Assembly: GCA_024680055.1 (NCBI GenBank)
Contig: JAILCP010000088.1
Span: 1-47,002, forward strand
DNA from: Lachnospiraceae bacterium
GTDB lineage: Bacteria; Bacillota; Clostridia; Lachnospirales; Lachnospiraceae
Direction: 5' to 3'
DNA: 47,002 bases
The notes under the pieces were generated by a model, which was given only the letters and a program-made list of their open reading frames with translations, searched no databases and had not been told where the DNA came from. Positions 17,575-24,933 of the stretch are shown one piece after another. Position 1 is the stretch's first letter; the number at the start of each line of letters is the position of its first letter. A program made the translations under genes and the position numbers.

Positions 17575-17639
17575 AAAAAAAATGTCAAGAGAGGCAGATA
17601 ATTTTATAGAACTTGTTATCTTATCTGCTTCCCCTGACA
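17575..17639 (-). terminator. Terminator after the TetR/ATC-hydrolase operon
   Basis: TGTCA (17583-17587) pairs with TGACA (17635-17639) and GAGGCAGATAA (17591-17601) with TTATCTGCTTC (17621-17631, one G-U). On the minus strand a run of eight T follows (complement of 17575-17582). The core GCAGATA...TCTGCTTCC has the same order and almost the same loop length as the 73-bp repeat units next door. Confidence 0.78.
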
Positions 17640-17676
17640 TCATAATTCTAAATCTCCTGAAATCATCAAGAATCCA

Positions 17677-18309
17677 TTAAATACTCTTTGTTCGCTCCCA
17701 TCCGTCCCCTGCTTCGGTGCTATGACGAATAAAACGGAAATCGCAGTAATCCCCGCCTTGGCAAAGGGTTTTTGTACGGATGAAGTCGGTGTATGGAAGA
17801 CTTCCGTAGTTGATAATATCCGCATGACAGCACATGGCGCCAAGTTTCATGAGGCCACGTTTACTGAGGATTTTCTGATAAAGACATTCGTTACATTCGA
17901 AGTGAAATTCATCCTTAGGATCGTCCTTGTGCCAGGTATAACGCCAACCAATGCCGGAACGCTTGCTGAATCCAAAAGGAACCACTTTCTTCATAAGGGG
18001 AAGGAAAAAGTTGTATTTTGCCATTTTCTTCATGGAAGTGGGATCTAAAAATGCCCACATTTCTTCAGAGACGATTTTAAACGCCTCTTCCTCAGATTTT
18101 CCATGGGATTGCAGTACTTCGTAGATTGCGATAGATGTTACGATTTGCGTAATATGTTCGTAATTACCCTTATCACAATATGCTTTTTCTTCTTCAATAA
18201 GTTGGGTCATTCGGGTATAAATGTCATTTTGAATATCATCGGGAAGAGTCGGAAAAAATTTCTGATAGCGACTGCTTGCCACCATTTCCTTTGGTTCGTA
18301 TTTTTTCAT
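17677..18309 (-). CDS. L-2-amino-thiazoline-4-carboxylate hydrolase family protein
   Basis: Protein of 210 residues assigned to the ATC_hydrolase family by its C-terminal half: ECNECLYQKIL, the GAMCCHADIINYG block and the closing GGDYCDFRFIR, with conserved Cys and Asp. The founding enzyme opens ATC to N-carbamoyl-cysteine on the way to L-cysteine in Pseudomonas; most gut-bacterial members are untested and often sit behind a TetR gene, as here, so the true substrate is open. ATG 18309 starts one base after the TetR stop, with AAAGGAAA inside the TetR gene as ribosome site: tight translational coupling. No signal peptide or membrane helix. Confidence 0.82.
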   Translation of the reverse strand: MKKYEPKEMVASSRYQKFFPTLPDDIQNDIYTRMTQLIEEEKAYCDKGNYEHITQIVTSIAIYEVLQSHGKSEEEAFKIVSEEMWAFLDPTSMKKMAKYNFFLPLMKKVVPFGFSKRSGIGWRYTWHKDDPKDEFHFECNECLYQKILSKRGLMKLGAMCCHADIINYGSLPYTDFIRTKTLCQGGDYCDFRFIRHSTEAGDGWERTKSI

Positions 18310-18310
18310 A

Positions 18311-18910
18311 CTAGTGATTTCCTTTCGTTAAAGCCAGCATTCCCCCGGCGTAAAAAGCCTGAATCTGGTTCATGGTTTGCTTTACTTCTTCCATGGTTTC
18401 TCCGGAAAGAACTGCATCCCCAAGCAGGGAAAAATAGCTGTTCAATAATAGTTTTTCCGTCAGAGAATTCCATGGCAACTGTTCTCCAAACATCTTTCGT
18501 AAAGAAGAAAGATTTCGTTCCATAATCCCTTCCAAAAAGTTCTCATAAGCTGTTCCTTTGGAACATTTTAAAAGCAGGCGGGTTTCCTCCATGTGTTCGC
18601 TTAAATAAGTCAGAAGTTTTGGAAGCTCTTCTTCAAATACCGGGTTCATATTCGCAACTCTCTCCTCACCGGAAAAAGTATCCAAATGATCTCCCATGTG
18701 AGAAATAATGTCAATCACTCCTTCCGCGGTATCCTTGACCAGAGCATTAAATAAATCTTCCTTAGAATTGTAATAGCCATAAAAAGCTCCCAGGGTAAAA
18801 CCTGCTTGTCCGACGATTTTTCGTAATGAAGTCTTTTCGTAGCCGTTTTCTAAAAATTGTGCACGGGCCACCTTATGTATTTTTATTTGTGTTTCTGTTA
18901 ATTGTTCCAT
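18311..18910 (-). CDS. TetR family regulator
   Basis: Repressor of 199 residues; helix-turn-helix at ~18-60 (LRKIVGQAGFTLGAFYGYYNSKEDLF), effector domain unassigned. ATG 18910 fits GGAGAG at 18919-18924 (about 8 nt spacing); an in-frame ATG at 18925 lies ahead of that site. First gene of a two-gene operon with the ATC-hydrolase family protein. A 17-bp perfect palindrome 27-43 nt upstream is the likely autoregulatory operator. Confidence 0.9.
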   Translation of the reverse strand: MEQLTETQIKIHKVARAQFLENGYEKTSLRKIVGQAGFTLGAFYGYYNSKEDLFNALVKDTAEGVIDIISHMGDHLDTFSGEERVANMNPVFEEELPKLLTYLSEHMEETRLLLKCSKGTAYENFLEGIMERNLSSLRKMFGEQLPWNSLTEKLLLNSYFSLLGDAVLSGETMEEVKQTMNQIQAFYAGGMLALTKGNH

Positions 18911-18936
18911 GATTTGTCTCTCCATATATCACCGCT

Positions 18937-18953
18937 ATATATCACTGATATAT
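18937..18953. promoter_or_regulatory. 17-bp palindrome, candidate TetR operator
   Basis: ATATATCA C TGATATAT is a perfect dyad. The half-site TGATATAT is repeated once more toward the gene (GGTGATATATGG on the minus strand), so two repressor dimers may bind. Confidence 0.6.
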
Positions 18954-18977
18954 TACACCCTATGAAAGAAATTTGTC

Positions 18978-19010
18978 AATAAAAAAGCTGTACCACCGCA
19001 GTGATACAGC
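18978..19010 (-). terminator. Terminator of the envelope operon
   Basis: GCTGTA-c-CAC pairs with GTG-a-TACAGC around a CGCA loop (18987-19010); on the minus strand it is followed by six T. Ends the PAP2-containing operon. Confidence 0.8.
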
Positions 19011-19016
19011 CCTTTT

Positions 19017-19544
19017 CTACGCCTCTTTCACAAAGAAGTGTTCATAAATTCTTGGTACAAAATAGCCTATTATAATTCCGATGACAGATCCAACCAACAC
19101 ATCGGTTGGGAAGTGTACATACACGTATAATCTGGAAAAGGCAATTACAATTGCAAGAATCAATGCCGGAATGCCCAGTTTTTTGTTATAGTGCAAAAGA
19201 ATCATGGCACAACAGAAACTTGACATGGAGTGTCCGGATGGAAAGGAATAATCCTTTGGCACCGCCACCAGCATATCCACTGCCGTGTTAATCCAGCAGG
19301 GTCTTGCCCTTGCAACAAGATGTTTTAAAGCAATATTGCCAATCAAAACTCCCATAACAAGACCCATAATCATTTCCAATGCAGGAGTTTTCTTTCCAAT
19401 TACCAAAAGGGTTATGGCAATTACAATCCAAATAATCCCTTTGTTCCCAAGCACCGTAATCTTTGGTAAAAGAAAATCGCACACCGGATTTCTTAGATAG
19501 GTCTGAATCCAGTCCAAAATGGCAAAATCAACGGTTTGAATCAT
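19017..19544 (-). CDS. PAP2 family lipid phosphatase
   Basis: Membrane phosphatase of 175 residues with about five helices. All three PAP2 motifs are intact: KHLVARARP, PSGHS and SRLYVYVHFPTD (catalytic His in the last). Family members remove phosphate from undecaprenyl diphosphate or related lipids at the outer membrane face. Last gene of a four-gene operon; it overlaps the preceding gene by 17 bp. The ribosome site (GAGG) is rather far from ATG 19544, so coupling to the upstream gene probably matters. With the glycosyltransferase upstream it may recycle the lipid carrier (inference). Confidence 0.9.
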   Translation of the reverse strand: MIQTVDFAILDWIQTYLRNPVCDFLLPKITVLGNKGIIWIVIAITLLVIGKKTPALEMIMGLVMGVLIGNIALKHLVARARPCWINTAVDMLVAVPKDYSFPSGHSMSSFCCAMILLHYNKKLGIPALILAIVIAFSRLYVYVHFPTDVLVGSVIGIIIGYFVPRIYEHFFVKEA

Positions 19545-19950
19545 ACAATAATTCGTCCTCTCTCTTTCTTTCTACCTTTGGAAGGGCCGCCATAATTCCA
19601 AGAAGCAGTAAAAGACTTCCAAGTACAAAGTATAGATACAGCTTTGCGTTGGTGGTTCCGTAAATCTCCAGAACACCTTTCATTACCATTCCAAAAGTGA
19701 TTGTTATTATACCACTATTCCAGAAATTGTAAAACCATTTACTCAGAGCCTCTTTTTCCTTGGCTGCCAAAATAAGGAATACCATTCCCCCAAGGGTAAA
19801 AGGAACAAGAAATGCATAAATCATAAAATAGGAATAGACCTCGTGGCTGAAAATTTCGTAAATGCCTCCAAAAAGGGCAATTCCAAGGGCAAATGCGAAC
19901 ATTTGCAATGCGTTTTTTAAATTTTTATTCTTCAATGTAAACAATATCAC
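19528..19950 (-). CDS. Small four-helix membrane protein, unknown
   Basis: Protein of 140 residues with four predicted membrane helices (~14-31, 39-61, 75-93, 104-122) and a charged C-terminal tail (KVERKREDELL). I do not recognise a family. GTG 19950 is the best start (AGGAG 5 nt upstream, within the preceding gene); it overlaps that gene by 26 bp and the next by 17 bp, so it is a fixed member of this operon. Confidence 0.7.
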   Translation of the reverse strand: MILFTLKNKNLKNALQMFAFALGIALFGGIYEIFSHEVYSYFMIYAFLVPFTLGGMVFLILAAKEKEALSKWFYNFWNSGIITITFGMVMKGVLEIYGTTNAKLYLYFVLGSLLLLLGIMAALPKVERKREDELLYDSNR

Positions 19951-20863
19951 TCACACTCCTTTCTGAAATATGGCCTGTAGTGGTAGGATTATTAATTACT
20001 TCCCCGTTAAAGTACATGGTGGATGATCCTCCACCGTCCAGGTTGTATGCGGTTTCACAACCAAGCTCCTGCATAAAGGAAGCCAGTTCTTTAAGAGAAA
20101 GGCCTTCACTTTCATCAGTACGTCCATCGGCTACCACCAAAACATAATGCCCATCCTCGATTTCTCCGATAGCAGTACGAGGGTTGCTGGCCATGGCTTT
20201 TCCTACTTCGTCATTTTCATCTACTGCAATTTCACCATCCTCCACCAGACCAGGGCCAAAGGAAAATGCCTGCCATACCCCTTTGTCCACCAGCTCTTGT
20301 GCAGTGTAATCACTGTCACTGACCACTTCCATGGAACCGTCTGCATACACACAGAGCACTTCTTTTCCCGCAGCACTGTCACGATACACCACTCCGTTGC
20401 GGATTACATAGCCGCTTTCCTGAGCACCGTAATAATCACCGTTGATTGCAAGAATGGCATTGTTGGAAGAGGCAATTTCACTTGTTTTGGCTTTTACATT
20501 ACGACCGTAGGTATCGTTAGCAAAGGCTGCTTTCAAGTATTGGCTGGATGTTAGTGTCACATCTGCCACGTAAACTTTTGTATCGTTTCGGGTATACTCT
20601 TTTACCGTAATCACCGCATTGTCATTTTCGTATGTACCGATAACTTCCCCGTCATCTGCCGTATCTTCCGTATCACTCTTATTGGATGAATCCAACGAGG
20701 ATAATTCCTGAATCTGAGAGGATTCCTCTTCGAAAGCGGAAGTGTCTTCCGCGGTTGCTGCCGTATCGTAACTTTTACTTAGAACAAAGGTGTCCAGTCC
20801 CATATATACGGTAAAAGATAAAAGGCACACACTATAACATAGGGCCCATAAATGTTTTTTCAT
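19925..20863 (-). CDS. Phosphodiester glycosidase (NAGPA) domain protein, secreted or anchored
   Basis: Protein of 312 residues: N-terminal signal or anchor helix (~7-28), an acidic Ser/Thr/Asp-rich linker (~35-75) and a NAGPA-type domain (~80-310) with NNAILAINGDYYGAQ, RTAIGEIEDGHYVLVVADGR and the signature NLDGGGSSTMYF. Relatives cleave GlcNAc-alpha-phosphodiester bonds; bacterial ones act on wall or exopolymer sugars, so it probably trims or turns over a phosphate-linked surface glycan. It overlaps the preceding gene by 32 bp and the next by 26 bp. GGAGG lies 9 nt before ATG 20863. The external location follows from the leader helix. Confidence 0.88.
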   Translation of the reverse strand: MKKHLWALCYSVCLLSFTVYMGLDTFVLSKSYDTAATAEDTSAFEEESSQIQELSSLDSSNKSDTEDTADDGEVIGTYENDNAVITVKEYTRNDTKVYVADVTLTSSQYLKAAFANDTYGRNVKAKTSEIASSNNAILAINGDYYGAQESGYVIRNGVVYRDSAAGKEVLCVYADGSMEVVSDSDYTAQELVDKGVWQAFSFGPGLVEDGEIAVDENDEVGKAMASNPRTAIGEIEDGHYVLVVADGRTDESEGLSLKELASFMQELGCETAYNLDGGGSSTMYFNGEVINNPTTTGHISERSVSDIVYIEE

Positions 20864-21887
20864 TTCCTTCTTCCTCCTTTTTTCGAAAAATAAAATAGTG
20901 CTGAATCATATAGCTCACAAAAAAAAGACCAATCTCAACCATAAGTTTTGCAACCATGTCATTCACTCCCATAAGGGTCAAAAGTTTCAGCAAGGCAGTG
21001 TTGACAATTAAAATGCAAATCGCAAGAACCAGGTAGGCGCCAAGGCTTTTTGATTCCTTTTCTTTATGCTGAAAAACAAAGCGTTTGTTCAAAGTGTAGT
21101 TCAGAGAGCCGCTGCAGATTCTGGCAAAAATATTTGCAATGATCACAGAGCCGGTGACTGCGGAGATCACTCCAAACAACAGATAATCTAAAGCAAAACT
21201 AATTAGGGAAGACCCTGAAAACTTAATAATTTCCTTGTAAATCCGGAAGGAATCTCTGATGGTGTGAAAATGGGAGGACGCATTGTCGTTTAAGTAGACC
21301 GTTGCTATTTTTACCTCATAAATGTCGGTGTCATCTGCCGCCAATTCCATTAACACGTTCATTTCATATTCGTAGCGATCACCGGTAATGGAAATCATTT
21401 TCTCCATGTTCCAGTCGCTAAAAGCACGAAGGCCGGTTTGGGTATCCGTTACTTTTTTACCGGAGCAAAGGTGGAATATTCCTTTTGTAACGGTGTTTCC
21501 AAATTTGCTGCGAAGTGGCACATTCTCATCAAAGCCGCGGCATCCAAGGACCAGAGAGGCCGGATGGTAGGAGGCTTTAATGTAAACCTTTTCAATGTCC
21601 TCCACCAGGTGCTGGCCATCTGCATCAGCAGTGATTACCACATAGGGCCGATGGATTTTGCTTTGAATGTAGGAAAGACCGGTTTTTAACGCATACCCCT
21701 TACCGTGATTTTTTTCATAACCAATCAGTGTGGCATAATTGCGGGCATTATCAAAAATTTCCCGGTATTCTTCACCGCTTCCGTCATCCACAAGGATGAT
21801 TCTAAACTCCTTTTCCCATAATTCTTTTATAAAAGGAAGTAATTCATTTCCCGGCTGATATGCCGGAATCAATACGATTTTCTTCAT
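20832..21887 (-). CDS. Fused GT2 glycosyltransferase and GtrA-like membrane domain
   Basis: Protein of 351 residues. Residues ~1-225 are a DPM1/GtrB-like family 2 glycosyltransferase (IPAYQPGNELLPF, VDDGSG, KNHGKGYALKTGL, ITADADGQH with the metal-binding DxD), which would load a sugar onto undecaprenyl phosphate. Residues ~226-340 are a four-helix GtrA domain, thought to flip the sugar-lipid or help its transfer. First gene of the operon with the NAGPA-domain protein, a small membrane protein and PAP2. GAGGTGATGAA precedes ATG 21887. Its promoter shares the response-regulator box at 21942-21963 with the divergent two-component genes. Confidence 0.9.
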   Translation of the reverse strand: MKKIVLIPAYQPGNELLPFIKELWEKEFRIILVDDGSGEEYREIFDNARNYATLIGYEKNHGKGYALKTGLSYIQSKIHRPYVVITADADGQHLVEDIEKVYIKASYHPASLVLGCRGFDENVPLRSKFGNTVTKGIFHLCSGKKVTDTQTGLRAFSDWNMEKMISITGDRYEYEMNVLMELAADDTDIYEVKIATVYLNDNASSHFHTIRDSFRIYKEIIKFSGSSLISFALDYLLFGVISAVTGSVIIANIFARICSGSLNYTLNKRFVFQHKEKESKSLGAYLVLAICILIVNTALLKLLTLMGVNDMVAKLMVEIGLFFVSYMIQHYFIFRKKEEEGNEKTFMGPML

Positions 21888-21928
21888 TTCATCACCTCAT
21901 TTACATGTACTTTTTTGTTGTTGAGGTC

Positions 21929-21976
21929 ATTATAGAAAATAATTCTTAGAATATTCTTAGAAACCTGTGCTATATT
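21929..21976. promoter_or_regulatory. Bidirectional promoter with shared response-regulator box
   Basis: Two adjacent 11-bp copies, ATTCTTAGAAT (21942-21952) and ATTCTTAGAAA (21953-21963). A TATATT -10 box (21971-21976, + strand) starts 7 bp to the right and a TATAAT (-) box (21934-21929) 7 bp to the left. Neither promoter has a -35 match, so the box takes that place in both directions. Each copy is itself a near-perfect dyad (ATTCT-T-AGAAT). Fits control of both the kinase genes and the envelope operon by the OmpR-family regulator encoded at 21998. Confidence 0.75.
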
Positions 21977-21997
21977 AAATTTAAAGGAGGAATCTTT

Positions 21998-22666
21998 ATG
22001 AAAATACTGATTGCCGAAGATGATTTGGATTTAAATAAAATTATATGTAAAAAGCTTACCGCGGACGGACACAGCGTGGACGCCTGTTATGATGGGGAAC
22101 AAGCCCTTGACCACCTTTCTTTTGCCAATTATGATGTGGCAATTCTAGATATTATGATGCCGATAATGGATGGTTTGAAGGCGGTAAAGGAACTTCGAAG
22201 TCAGGGAAATCTGACTCCCGTGATTTTTCTTACCGCCAAGGACAGCATTTCCGATAAGGTCACCGGCCTTGATGTGGGTGCCAACGATTATCTGGTAAAA
22301 CCCTTTTCTTTTCAGGAGTTAAATGCCAGAATCCGAGCGGTTACAAGAACCTCCAAGGGGTTGACATCCGATGTGGTCACCTTGAGCGATTTATCCGTGG
22401 ACTGCACCTCTCATATTGTAAAACGAGGTGACAAGGTGATTTCCCTAAGCGGAAAGGAATATCAGCTCTTGGAATTTTTAATTCGAAATAAAAACCGGAT
22501 TTTAAGCCGGGATAAGATTTTAAGCCACGTGTGGGGCTACGACTTTGAGGGCGGCGAAGGCGTTGTGGACGTGTACATCAGTTACCTTCGACGCAAAATC
22601 GACGATGGCTACCCGTTAAAACTGATTCAGACAGCCAGAGGCATTGGCTATATTATGAGGGAATAA
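21998..22666 (+). CDS. OmpR-family response regulator
   Basis: Response regulator of 222 residues: receiver (Asp8/Asp9 pocket, phospho-acceptor Asp51 in ILDIMMPIMDG, Lys in LVKPFSF) and winged-helix output (~130-220, ending RGIGYIMRE). Closest in feel to the VanR/ArlR/CpxR-type regulators of Firmicutes. AAAGGAGGA precedes ATG. One base separates it from the kinase gene. It most likely binds the doubled 11-bp box just upstream, giving autoregulation and control of the divergent glycosylation operon (inference from position). Confidence 0.94.
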   Translation: MKILIAEDDLDLNKIICKKLTADGHSVDACYDGEQALDHLSFANYDVAILDIMMPIMDGLKAVKELRSQGNLTPVIFLTAKDSISDKVTGLDVGANDYLVKPFSFQELNARIRAVTRTSKGLTSDVVTLSDLSVDCTSHIVKRGDKVISLSGKEYQLLEFLIRNKNRILSRDKILSHVWGYDFEGGEGVVDVYISYLRRKIDDGYPLKLIQTARGIGYIMRE

Positions 22667-22667
22667 T

Positions 22668-24002
22668 ATGAAACATACATTGAAATGGAAATTATCCTTG
22701 TGGTTTACCTTGATTCTTACGTTGATCACCTTACTGATGGGAGTTTTGGTGGTCACTGTATTTCGTATCAACCACACCAGACAAAAGGAAGAACAATTAC
22801 AAAGTGCAGTGGAAGAAGTTGCCTCCAAACTCAAACGAGGATCCCCTGACAAATCTTTAAAAGACGAGGATTTTTTTGTGGGAGATATTTCTCTTATGAT
22901 TTATGACGAAGATGGAACTTATATCTCCGGGGTCCACTCTTTTCAAGAATTAAATGAACTGGATTTTTCCACCGAAAAGGAGATTCGAACCATTTCTCTT
23001 ATGGGGGATGAGTATCGGTGTCTGGATAAAAAAGTTCACACCCGTCACGATTCTACCTATTATGTCCGGGGCATTTGCAAAAAGAACACACCTATTTTTC
23101 TGATTTTAAAAGATCACCTGTACCTGCTGCTTATTCTTCCGTTGCTTTTGTTGCTGGGCCTTTGTGGCGGTTATTTTTTAACGGGAAAATTTCTTTTACC
23201 GATTCATCAAATCGGAAAGACTGCAGATCAGATTGGAAAAAGCGGGGATTTGACCAAGCGTATTGAAATTAAAGATACAGGAGATGAGCTTAGTTCCCTG
23301 GCAAACACCTTTAATGAAATGTTTGACCGGGTGGAAGATAATTTTTTGGCGGAAAAACAGTTTACCTCCAATGCCTCCCACGAGCTGAGAACACCGGTGG
23401 CAGTGATTCTTGCCAACTGTGAATACGGCCTTTGTGATGTGGAGCAAAAAGAGGAATTTTTGGACGTTCTATCCTCCATTGAAAAACAAGGGCACAAAAT
23501 GGAACACCTGATTGAGACTTTGCTGCTTTTTACCAGAATTCAACAGGGCACGGAAAAGTACCCTTTTACCACAGTGAATCTCAGCGACATGGTCTCTTCT
23601 CTCTGTGATGATTATGGACTGATTGGAAGCAACAACATTACCATGACCACAGAGATTACACCGGGCATTACTCTTTCTGCCAACGCCACTCTCCTTGAGT
23701 TGATGGTTCAAAATCTTTTGCAGAATGCATATCGTTATAACAAGGAATCCGGCTACATTCATGTGATTTTAACCACAAAAAATCACCGCCCCTTCCTTTT
23801 GGTAAAAGATGGCGGTGTTGGTATGTCAAAAGATGTACTTGCCCATATCTGGGACCGCTTTTATCGCAGCGATGCCTCAAGAAACTCTAAGGGCATGGGC
23901 CTTGGCCTTTCTTTGGTAAAAGAAATTGTCACCTACCACGGCGGAACCATAGAGGTGGAATCCAAAGAGGGCGAAGGAAGTATCTTTTCTGTTTTGCTTT
24001 AA
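22668..24002 (+). CDS. Sensor histidine kinase
   Basis: Kinase of 444 residues: TM1 (~9-32), extracytoplasmic sensor of about 110 residues (~33-143), TM2 (~147-170), HAMP (~171-224), HisKA with the acceptor His near 239 in SNASHELRTPVAV, and HATPase (N box NLLQNAYRY, G1 DGGVGMS, G2 KGMGLGLSLVKEI). Partner of the regulator one base upstream. Its sensor domain has no family I can name; the link to envelope genes suggests it feels wall or antibiotic stress (inference). Its stop codon overlaps the stop of the convergent phosphatase gene by 4 bp, with no terminator between. Confidence 0.93.
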   Translation: MKHTLKWKLSLWFTLILTLITLLMGVLVVTVFRINHTRQKEEQLQSAVEEVASKLKRGSPDKSLKDEDFFVGDISLMIYDEDGTYISGVHSFQELNELDFSTEKEIRTISLMGDEYRCLDKKVHTRHDSTYYVRGICKKNTPIFLILKDHLYLLLILPLLLLLGLCGGYFLTGKFLLPIHQIGKTADQIGKSGDLTKRIEIKDTGDELSSLANTFNEMFDRVEDNFLAEKQFTSNASHELRTPVAVILANCEYGLCDVEQKEEFLDVLSSIEKQGHKMEHLIETLLLFTRIQQGTEKYPFTTVNLSDMVSSLCDDYGLIGSNNITMTTEITPGITLSANATLLELMVQNLLQNAYRYNKESGYIHVILTTKNHRPFLLVKDGGVGMSKDVLAHIWDRFYRSDASRNSKGMGLGLSLVKEIVTYHGGTIEVESKEGEGSIFSVLL

Positions 24003-24799
24003 AGAACCTCTTCCCTTAAGTAGATTTCCCTTAGCTTTTCCACATCGGAAGCACTTAAGCAAAGACCTTGTTCCACAAAGTTTTGAAAACTACCGAATTT
24101 ATTGTTAATTTCATCATAGTAGCAGTCCAGGTATTCTTTTCTGGCACCAAAAAGATAAGATAATGCCCGGTCTGCTGCTTTTTTATCCACGCTCTCATCA
24201 CCCATCAGGTGCTGTTTGATGGCTTCTACTTCCTGCTTGATATAGTCATTTGTGGCAAGATAGTCCGCTATAATCTCTTCCTTTTTTGCTTCCAGGATTT
24301 CTTCCACCAAAAGGGCTGCAATGCCTGCCCTGTCTTTTCCGGCAGTGCAATGCCACAGCGTGGCCTTTTCTTTTCTTTTTAACAGATGCTGAAAGAATCT
24401 GGCATATCCTTCCACCGCACTTTCCTCTGCAAAACTGCGGTACATATTACACATATATTCTTTGGCACTCTCCGGTTGTTCCAAAAAAAGCCGGGATGCC
24501 CTTTGATCTGCTTCCTCTTCTCTTGTAACGCCGGCCACCAACCTGTCCATAATAATTATGGGATAATAGAAGATCCCGTTCATAACCACATCCGGTTTTT
24601 CCTGGCGTTCTTCCTTGGTTCGAAAATCTATAACGGTATCCACCATAGTTTCCATTTTCGTTTTATCTTCCTCGCTCATTCGGAACAAATGACCGGAGCG
24701 TATCAACTTTCCTTCCTTAATTCGTCCTCCATGGATTGTTTGCATATTTCCCAAATCTCTGGTGTTATGTAACTTATCAAATTCCAATAACTCAGGCAT
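23999..24799 (-). CDS. Protein tyrosine phosphatase, Y_phosphatase3 family
   Basis: Cytoplasmic phosphatase of 266 residues. The P-loop HCTAGKDRAGIAA (Cys-x5-Arg) is intact; the N-terminal NTRDLGNMQTIHGGRIKEGKLIRSG is the hallmark of this family of tyrosine (and lipid) phosphatases. Family members occur in Gram-positive bacteria and mycobacteria and can dephosphorylate proteins or phosphoinositides. ATG 24799 follows AAGGAGGT at ideal spacing, so I prefer it to an in-frame start at 24826. Single gene, tail-to-tail with the histidine kinase gene. Confidence 0.9.
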   Translation of the reverse strand: MPELLEFDKLHNTRDLGNMQTIHGGRIKEGKLIRSGHLFRMSEEDKTKMETMVDTVIDFRTKEERQEKPDVVMNGIFYYPIIIMDRLVAGVTREEEADQRASRLFLEQPESAKEYMCNMYRSFAEESAVEGYARFFQHLLKRKEKATLWHCTAGKDRAGIAALLVEEILEAKKEEIIADYLATNDYIKQEVEAIKQHLMGDESVDKKAADRALSYLFGARKEYLDCYYDEINNKFGSFQNFVEQGLCLSASDVEKLREIYLREEVL

Positions 24800-24933
24800 T
24801 TTGTTACCTCCTTTTTTATATCCCAAAATATTATAACATTTTTCACAAAATTTTTAAAACTTATCCCTGTCCACAATATACAAAAAGACTATAATATATA
24901 GGACGTTGATTATTGAATTTGTGAGAGGATGCT

